From Chloroflexota bacterium (GTDB lineage: Bacteria; Chloroflexota; Anaerolineae; B4-G1), in NCBI GenBank assembly GCA_024232355.1, contig JAAEPW010000268.1, forward strand, positions 1 to 20,461: a stretch of 20,461 nt of DNA. Direction: 5' to 3'. Under the pieces are notes generated by a model. The model made no database searches, was not told the origin of the DNA, and saw only the letters and a list, made by a program, of their open reading frames with translations. This document shows positions 10,401 through 16,900 of the stretch, in pieces (the stretch's first letter is position 1; every line of letters starts with the position of its first letter). The position numbers and the translations under genes were made by a program.

Positions 10401-10858
10401 TGACGGGCACGACCACCATCACCATCACCGTGGATGACGGCGAACTTGATGTCTCTGATAGCTTTACGCTCACCGTGGAAGCAGGGACTGTGATCAACAC
10501 TGCGCCTACCATCTCGGATATCGCCGACCAGTCTACCAAGGTCAACACGCCGATCACCGTCACATTTACCATCAGCGACGCCAAGACTGCCCCGGGCGAC
10601 CTATGGCTGTACGCCGAATCTTTCAATCTTTCTCTGGTGAACGGCGGGTTGAACGGCACCTTGATGTCGGGCGGCGGTATCAGCTTTGGCGGCAGTGGAG
10701 TGACGCGCACGGCCACCATCACGCCTACGGATGGCGTGACGGGTACAACTACTATCACCGTCACCGTGAACGACGGCGAAATTGAAAACTATGATAGCTT
10801 TGTCCTGACCGTGGTGGAAGAGTTTTGCATCTACCTACCGGTTATTTTGAAGAACTAG
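4487..10858 (+). CDS. Giant secreted FG-GAP/P-domain/zinc metalloprotease protein, copy 1
   Basis: A 2123-aa exported protein. Residues 1-39 form a signal peptide (RRYWRI-type basic start, LLLFGLLLL core, cleavage after AWA). Next come 14 FG-GAP/VCBS repeats with DxDGDGDLD calcium loops (about 57-733), a linker, and a proprotein-convertase P domain (963-1100). The metalloprotease core follows: HELGHYLFYLYD (His1278, Glu1279, His1282, Asp1289) with a Met-turn-like SLMSNSY (Met1311). The rest is a beta-rich region with a Cys-rich linker, a GWN...GYWI module (about 1709-1793), two cadherin/Ig-like repeats (about 1904-2113), and the terminal CIYLPVILKN. AAGGAGGT lies 6 nt before the ATG, 39 nt after the STAND gene. 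A surface adhesin and/or protease is likely; the substrate is unknown. The HExxH-x6-D spacing equals that of CLCA metalloproteases, with Tyr in place of their Gly. Confidence 0.85.
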   Translation: MERIMTRWSARLFGRYWRIWALLLFGLLLLCLRPSPAWADGPLDDVIFVSFDEKYSCSVAWGDVDGDGDLDLAIGNMEDWGSEPALSQLYRNNGSGGFTVENLEVVEHDTRSLAWGDYDGDGDLDLAIGNAGVSSGEVNQVYRNEGGIFVPAWTSTGDIKETMSVAWGDVDGDGDLDLAVGNSGDVNRLYLNNGNGGFTIDDLGSVISDTQSVTWGDVDGDGDLDLAVGNQGHNHLYRNDSAGGIVTLTLAYTSPESDTTKSVAWGDADGDGKLDLAVGNHGANRLYRNDSSVGTIALALIYTAPETMNTDSVAWGDVEGDGDLDLAVGIATSNRTNQLYRNDGSGNFGIEALGTDKKATCSVAWGDADGDGDLDLATGGSGQVNQVYRNDGEVGFVVNQQGASGRRTRSMAWGDADGDGDLDIAVGNDNSVVETNRLYRNDGDGNFTLQDIGTIVSNTRSIAWGDYDQDGDLDLAVGNFGEANQLYDNDGSGSFTASDLGTAISNTRSVAWGDVDGDGDLDLAVGNGEGSAEQNQLYRNNGAGGFTVENLGDGAKKTTSIAWGDADGDGDLDLAVGNWRQANQLYRNDGNGNFTVEELGTGIRRPTSSVAWGDADGDGDLDLAVGNQENINQLYRNDGNGNFGAENLGTDTKSTAGIAWGDVDGDGDMDMAVGNRWVVNQLYHNDGNGYFSTEDLGTDAHDTLGIAWGDADGDGDLDLAIGNNGFNYVYANARQGGQALVNNAPSIKVTALYTSAANFYAASTVLDDPTIPISYTIFDPENDLVGRIEAFYSSDGGGHWLPAVPTTDTIVTNLMVSSPGITLTHIYTWDTFASGFFGKSDNVVFRLDAYLVASAGKDNITGTHRYTHTVPGPYQRPYVTAQTFPFRVRGNQVRVMRGVAPIADAMVYRLPSGQLTGAEPYARNTGEPFRTNDLGYLQGHGQINPGDHLIALLPTVPVASASCTTFSHTVSIDVPGDQVATINSLLDVSDIGTIVDVNVTLSGTHTWIGDLAFTLQSPSETAVEIMEASCGSTDNFNLTLDDEAMDIWPCPPTDGQAYLPSNPLSAFDGEDGEGVWILSIVDTYPADGGRLDTWSLEICSVEDTAKYDLYYTNITPTLTGLDSYTVTQAGVQTLTVSADNPLLLFNLDVSLEWDARKDVAFLDQLDVNLHRVSERLFDASNGQAALGNVTIYHDKINWNNADIQVYASNALIPNADVGGIVTQDKQEQITVNPFAIPAQTLPYTITYRAGKVRMGAVWRRYEGSGGEQTDDWPRALVHELGHYLFYLYDNYLGLNNAGVVIPVATCGGSLMSNSYSTDEYRNSDGWATECATTMSARRSGRADWDTITTFYPQLSATTVNTGPAALPLAVTQIVEVQLVDEDFPLEEFVFTLTDEHGAIFQPGPHAQAILYQEGRIVDLGRPDINKVYARGAREGDRLCVYELDAQPPRLGCETLTPNDNYLIVAGRENWQPEVLVTPVSSASIKVDVNAVPTGLNLYGRLYPGHGGATDALTLTPTAEGYQVFFTLTEPDVKGYIHIWVDEPDITSLPRREVVTSYALGGNPDCEDDCPPGGRAPTESCSETEKESFIPAISPDGQVLLYGNVAFADGEFYALQKATLLPDPLPWATVVGEGYHVLRSSGAPTLTGTSINFRYREQDVPPGEEDFLSIYYWNDTKWENLPTVRNPDSNEVSALSRGAGLYALMSSLEIPMPVAGWNMIAYPVQETRTVTDVLKSIEGYYGLVYGYDPADAGAPWKVYKPNSVPPWVNDLHEMEFGKGYWISATQPITWEVKGGSDARAPQSANNMGPPATYYGVVSPSATFVPVAGMTVSVYVEGKLCGRGETLSVGGDIVYSVKVGYTPAGGACGDLGQIVTFRVGSTMMSTTAEWNNNDVWELPLSPAAAPTISDIADQSTKISTPITVTFTISDAETAPDSLGLSATSSNTELVTTTNIVFEGSGMTRTATITPTAGMTGTTTITITVDDGELDVSDSFTLTVEAGTVINTAPTISDIADQSTKVNTPITVTFTISDAKTAPGDLWLYAESFNLSLVNGGLNGTLMSGGGISFGGSGVTRTATITPTDGVTGTTTITVTVNDGEIENYDSFVLTVVEEFCIYLPVILKN
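4655..6686 (+). repeat. 14 FG-GAP/VCBS repeats, copy 1
   Basis: Fourteen tandem units of roughly 45-52 residues. Each contains S(V/I)AWGD.DGDGDLDLAVGN followed by N(Q/R)LYRN(D/N)G.G.F. The D.DGDGD loop is the calcium-binding signature of FG-GAP propeller blades. Unit 5 has Lys and unit 6 has Glu within the loop; unit 9 has DQDGD. Fourteen units would form two seven-bladed integrin-alpha-like propellers. Units in this copy favour 'ENLGT' linkers and V/A/Y after WGD. Confidence 0.85.
10198..10824 (+). repeat. Two cadherin/Ig-like repeats at the C-terminus of copy 1
   Basis: Two units of about 100 residues both start PTISDIADQSTK(I/V)(S/N)TP and contain TFTISDA...SGVTRTATITPT-type strands, ending DGE...DSF.LTV. 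They resemble the cadherin-like/Ig-like repeats of bacterial surface proteins ('ISDIADQ...' class). Copy 2 of the gene carries only one such unit, at about 17800-18105, closest to the second unit here. Confidence 0.75.
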
Positions 10859-10952
10859 CATCGAGTTGTCCTGGTTTGAACAATCGTAATTGGTCAGTGT
10901 CCAAACACGAATAGTGTTGGTCATTGTGCAGTCTAGGCAAGGAGGCAGATTG
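10859..10952 (+). other. Spacer between the two giant genes, with STAND 3'-end relic
   Basis: These 94 nt hold no gene. AACACGAATAG at 10904-10914 and the following TGTTGGTCATT match the end of the STAND gene and its spacer (4437-4458). The block can fold as AACAC-GAATA-GTGTT (10904-10918), but no T run follows, so I do not call a terminator. Read-through from copy 1 into copy 2 is expected. Confidence 0.65.
10939..10945 (+). promoter_or_regulatory. Ribosome binding site fixing the start of copy 2
   Basis: AAGGAGG lies 7 nt before the ATG at 10953. This start gives MKKIKIRW followed by a classical signal peptide. The upstream in-frame ATG at 10890 lacks a Shine-Dalgarno, would add 21 unrelated residues and would read through the duplicated spacer. 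Copy 1 has its Shine-Dalgarno and ATG in the same relative place. Confidence 0.8.
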
Positions 10953-13900
10953 ATGAAAAAGATAAAGATACGATGGTCCGTACGCTCATCTGGACGTTAC
11001 TGGCGGATTTGTGTTTTGTTGTTGTTCGGCTTGGCCATTGGATATGCTTTAGGCGCGCTCTGGTTAAAGCTGTCCCCCGTCCGGGCTGATGACGGTACGA
11101 GTGATATTGTGCCAGGGTTTTTGAACCCTGCCGTCAGTTTGGACGAAAAAGAGCTTTATAGTGTTCCATCGATTGCGCGTTCTGCTGCTGTTACTGCTAC
11201 GGCCATTGTTGATTTTACCGAGGTATGGTTCGATTCTACCGATACCACCCATAGCGTGGCCTGGGGGGATATGGATGGCGATGGCGACCTCGACCTCGCC
11301 GTCGGGAATTATGACCGTTACGGTGCTGGTGATAAAGTGAACCGTGTGTACCGGAATGAGGGGGGGGTGCTTGCCAATCCTATTGACCTAGACGGTATCG
11401 ATAACACTATGAGCGTTGCGTGGGGGGATATGGACGGGGATGGCGACCTCGACCTCGCTGTCGGCAATGGGTATTGGTTTTCTGGCGAACAGAACAAAGT
11501 GTACCGGAACGATGGTGGGGTATTCAACGAGATCCCCGACGCCCTGGGTACAGATGCTGAGGCAACCTCAAGCATAGCGTGGGGGGATATGGACGGTGAT
11601 GGTGACCTCGATCTCGCCGTAGGCAATTACAATGGGCTGAATTGCCTATACCGTAACGATGGCAGTGGGAGTTTTACCGAGCATAACACCCTAGGCGCGG
11701 TTGCTGAGAGAACGTCAAGCGTTGCGTGGGGGGATATGGACGGGGATGGCGACCTGGATCTCGCCGTTGCCAATGGGATGGCGTGGTGGGAGGGCCCGCA
11801 GGTGGGTCAACAAAACAGAGTGTACCAGAACGATGGTAGTGGAACCTTTACCGAGATCCCCAACGCCCTGGGCGGCAACGCCGAGCGTTCCAATAGTGTG
11901 GCCTGGGGGGACATAGATGACGATGGCGACCTCGACCTCGCCATAGGGAATCTTGCAGAAGCGAATCGTCTTTACGAGAACCTGGGGGCGGGGAACTTTG
12001 CCGAAATGGTTGGTGCTCTGGACGCTAACGCGGGGGACACCCATAGTGTGGCGTTGGGGGATATGGACGGCGATGGCGACCTGGATCTCGCCGTCGGGAA
12101 TTATGGATGGCATGGAGACATTCGCCCAAATCGCGTTTACGAGAATCTGGGGGGGGGCAACTTTGCCCTAGCTATTGACCTGGGCGTCGGTCAGACAAAC
12201 GCCAAGAGCGTGGCGTGGGGGGATGTAGACGGTGATGGCGACCTCGATCTGATTGCCGGAACTGAATATGGGCGCAACGCCCTCTACCGGAACGATGGCA
12301 GCGGCTTTGCCGAGATCCCTGGCGCGCTGGGCAGCTTTGAGGAGATTTCCGAGTACGTGGCCTGGGGGGATATCGATGGCGATGGCGACCTTGACCTCGT
12401 TGTTGCTAATAGGACCGCTGATTACGGTCAAGTGAATCGCGTGTATCGGAACGATGGTCATGGGGGGTTGAAAGAGGTTCCTAACGCGCTGAGCGGCGCC
12501 GCTCCCACCAACAGCGTGGCGTTGGGAGATATGGACGGCGACGGCGACCTCGATCTTGCCGTTGCGAATGGGTTGTATTGGAAGGACGGTCAGGTGAATC
12601 AGATCTACCAGAACGATGGCGGGGTGTTCAATGAAATCCCTAACACCCCGGATAGCACCGCCGAGTGTTCCAGCAGCATAGCCTGGGGGGACATAGATGG
12701 GGATAGCGACCTTGACCTCGCTGTCGGCAATGATCAGTGCAATCGCAGCGGTGTTGGTGTGAAAAATCGCCTGTACCGGAATGATGGCCATGGAAATTTT
12801 ACCGAGATCGCGGACGCTCCAAGTGCTGCTGACATGACTAAAAGCCTGGCGTTTGGGGATATGGACGGCGATGGCGACCTTGATCTCGCTATCGGGAATA
12901 ATGGTGTAAATCGTCTGTACCAAAATGATGGTAGTGGGGCATTTACCGAGATTCCCGGTATCCTGGGGAAGGACACTGATGACACCCGTCGCGTGGACTG
13001 GGGGGATATGGACGGCGATGGCGACCTTGATCTCGCTACTGCGAATTACCTAGCACCGTCCATCATCTACCGGAACGATGGCGGCATGTTTACCGAGCTT
13101 CCTGGAGCCTTGGGGTTCGAACAGGGGGATACTAAATACATCGCGTGGGGAGACATAGATGGCGATGGCGACCTTGATCTCGCTGTCGTGAATAATGGTG
13201 CAAATTATCTATATCAAAACGATGGCAATGGGGCATTTACAGAGATTGTCCTGAGCGTTGCCTTCGAGAGCACCTCAAGCATAGCGTGGGGGGATATGGA
13301 CGGCGATGGCGACCTTGACCTCGTTGTTGGTAATTTGAGTAGGATCGATCATCCCGGTGAAGTGAATCGCGTGTACCGAAACGTGCGCGGGCAGGCTTTG
13401 TCCGATAACGCGCCTTTCGATAATGCCCCTCTCCTGGAGGTGACAGCGCCGTATACCGCCATGGCCAACTTTTATGCGGTTCCCACTATCCTGGACAATC
13501 TCACCATCCCCTTCACCTACACCCTCGCTGATCCGGAGGGCGATCCGGTGCGGGGCATTGCCGCATCCTATTCGCCTGACGGCGGCGGGCGCTGGCTGCC
13601 GGCGGTGGCTACCTCAGACACTGTCACTACCGCTCTGGCAACTGGCTCTGCGACCGTCACCTCGACCGCGAATCTGCACGACGGCGGCGCGGCCAGCGAT
13701 ACACTGAACTTTGGGGAAGATAGGCCACTCGTTGACCTGGAGGTGAGACTGACGATCAGCCACACACAAAACAGTCAACTAGCCGCCGCCCTGACCAGCG
13801 ACTGGCCGGCGCCCGACGGCAGCCACATCCTGCTCTTTGATAGCGTGGGAGATGACCGCCGTGGCTTTAACAATCTCATTCTCAACGACTGGGCCGCTCG

Positions 13901-16900
13901 CTCAATTACAACAGCCGTCGGTATTGAGGTGCCGGTCATTCTTCGTTACAGCACGGACGTTCCCAAGACGATTGACAGCGCTGATCCGAACACGATTACG
14001 TCAACCCTGGTTATTACGGATGGCCCATCTGTGATTGACGACGTGGACGTGATCGCTCTGGCCGGCACGCACACTTATATCGGCGATCTCGAGTTCGCGC
14101 TGCAAAGCCCGACGGGTACGCAGGTACTGATCATGGAGGATGATTGCTGGGATGGAGGAGACTTTAATTTGAATCTGGACGATGAATCCAGACTTGGTCT
14201 ATGGCCCTGTCCACCAATCGATGGCAGTACCTACTTGCCCAGCTATCCTCTGGATGCTTTCGACGACGAGAACAGCAATGGGACCTGGACCCTTATCGTT
14301 AGTGATACCGCTTCCGCCGACGGGGGATCTCTGGATAGCTGGGGATTGCGCATCAGTGGCGGAGGCACTGTGATCACCGCGCCGGTCACAGGCATCTACC
14401 GGCCGGAAGAGTCACTATCAGTCCTCCAGGGGATGCCGATGACCATGCCTTTGACGCTCATCATCACCGATAGCGTTGGTGGGGGGGGGGGGACCGGCGT
14501 ACTCGAAGAGTGGTCGCTCAGATCGGTTGGCGTGACGCACGTCTACACCTGGGACACTTTTGCCAGCGGCTTTTTCGGCCACTCGGACAATGTCGTCTTT
14601 CGCCTACAAGCAAACCTGGCGGCTGTCACCAACAGGGACAGCGCCACCGGTGCCTACAGTTACACCCACGCTGCACCCGGCCCTTACCAGCGGCCTTATG
14701 CGGCGGCGCAGATCCATTATCCCTTCCGGGTGCGGGGTACACAGATGCGCGTTCTGAGCACCACGCCAGTCTCTAACGCCCTGGTCTATCATTTGCCAGC
14801 GGGTCAACTTACTGGCGCGGAACCATTCAGTCGTAACACCGGAGAACCATTCCGCACCGATGATCACGGGTACCTGCAAGGGCGCGGGCAAATCAATCTG
14901 GGAGATCAGCTTGTGGCCCTACTGCCTGCTGTTGATGCTACCGAGTCGTGCAAATCGTACAGCAGCCAGGATGTTCCCCAGGCTATTACTGATACCGCCC
15001 CCTCGATGGTTCAATCTGTGCTCGACGTCGCTAACACGGGGACGATCTTTGACGTCAACGTGACGTTGAGCGGCACGCATACCTGGGTTAGTGACCTCAT
15101 CTTTACACTGCAAAGCCCGGATGGAACGACGGTGCGGATTTTAGAGGGACCTTGTGGCTCTAATCACGATTTTAACCTGACGCTGGATGACGAGGCGGGA
15201 TGGACCTGGATTTGTCCGCTAACCGGAGGGCAGACCGCTTTACCATCGAATCCATTGTCCGCCTTTGATGGACAGGGCAGCGCGGGCGATTGGATTCTGA
15301 CGGTCGAGGACGGTTACTGGGCGGATGGCGGCAGTCTGGACAAGTGGAGCCTGGAAATATGCACTGCCGGTGAGAGCGGCAAGTCCTTTTACTATGCCAG
15401 CGCCGCGCCTACGGAAACTGGGTTGGATATGTACACTGTGGCGCAAGCTGGCGTGCAGACGCTGACCGTTTCCGCCGACAACCCCTTGCTCTTGTTCAAT
15501 CTGGATGTTTCTCTGGAATGGGATGCGCGCCAGGATATTGCGTTTCTCGATCAACTTGACGTTAACCTGTACCGGGTATCCGAACGCTTGTTTGACGCCA
15601 CCAATGGTCAAGCCGCATTGGGAAACGTGACTATCTATCACGACAAGATCAACTGGAACAATGCCGACATCCAGGTCTATGCCAGCAATGCCCTGATCCC
15701 CAATGCTGATATCGGCGGAATCGTGACCCAGGATGTACAAGAGCAAATCAGTGTCAATCCCTTTGCTATCCCTGCCCAAACACTGCCTTACACGATCACC
15801 TATCGTGCTGGCAAGGTGCGGATGGGCGCTGTCTGGCGTCGTTATAGAGGCTCTGGGGGGGAGCAGTCGGACGACTGGCCGCGTGCCCTGGTTCACGAAC
15901 TGGGCCATTATCTCTTTTACCTCTACGACAACTACCTTGGCCTGAACGATGCAGGAATCGTGGTCCCCGTTGCGACGTGCAGGGGCTCTTTGATGAGCAA
16001 TTCCTACAGCATGGACGAGTTCCGGAACAGTGACGGTTGGGCGGCCGAGTGCGCTACTACGATGTCCGCGCGACGCAGTGGACGGGCCGACTGGGATACC
16101 ATCACCACGTTCTATCCACAACTCAGTGCGACGACGGTGAACACGGGACCGGCTGCTTTACCCCTGGCCGTCACCCAGATCGTCGAGGTAGAGCTTGCCG
16201 ATGATGATTTCCCATTAGAGGAATTTATATTTACCCTCACCGACGAGCATGGCGCGATCCTCCAACCCGGCCCACACGCTCAGGTGATTCTGTATCAGGA
16301 AGAACGCATTGTTGACCTGGGTCGTCCCGACATCAACAAAGTGTATGCCCGTGGTGCACGCGAGGGAGACCGGCTTTGTGTCTATGAACTTGATGCCCAA
16401 CCTCCACGTTTGGGTTGTGAGACCTTGACGCCCAATGACAACTATTTGAGCGTGGCGGGTCGAGAGAATTGGCAACCAGAGGTGCTGGTTACTCCGGTAA
16501 GCTCATCTTCGATCAAAGTGGACGTCAACGCGGTCCCGGCCGGCCTCGACCTATACGGTCGCTTGTACCCTGGGCAAGGGGGAGCCACTAATGTGCTCGC
16601 TTTGACGCCCACGGCTGAAGGGTATCAAGTATTCTTTACCCTGACTGAGCCGGATGTCAAAGGGTATATCCACATTTGGGTAGATGAATCCGACCGTCTG
16701 CGGTCGGCAGCATCCTCACCACGCAGAGAAGTCGTCACCAGTTATGCCTTGGGAGGCAATCCCGATTGTGAAGATGACTGTTCATCAGGAGGAAGAGCCC
16801 CCACGGGAGTCTGTGCCAGCCGAGCCGCGGAAGAGCAGGAAAGCTTTGTCCCTGCGATCTCGCCTGATGGACAAGTATTGCTGTACGGCAACGTGGCGTT

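Noticed and set aside
10904..10918. AACAC-GAATA-GTGTT hairpin as a terminator between the giant genes
   Set aside because: Weak AT-rich stem with no T run; the left arm is explained by the duplicated STAND 3' end.
10890..10952. Upstream ATG at 10890 as the start of copy 2
   Set aside because: No Shine-Dalgarno, reads through the duplicated spacer and adds 21 residues before the signal peptide. The ATG at 10953 has AAGGAGG at ideal spacing and matches copy 1.
11715..12923. Antisense open frames opposite the copy 2 propeller array
   Set aside because: Same cause: periodic DNA read in the complementary frame. The sense strand encodes clear calcium-loop repeats throughout.
4655..13388. Periodic repeats as a CRISPR array
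   Set aside because: The period is about 140-160 bp in an open reading frame that encodes conserved calcium loops, with no short identical repeats separated by unique spacers.
15240..16121. 293-codon antisense frame opposite the metalloprotease core
   Set aside because: A matching frame exists opposite the same region of copy 1 (7970-8545), as expected from duplicated sense coding sequence. No start signal or recognisable protein.
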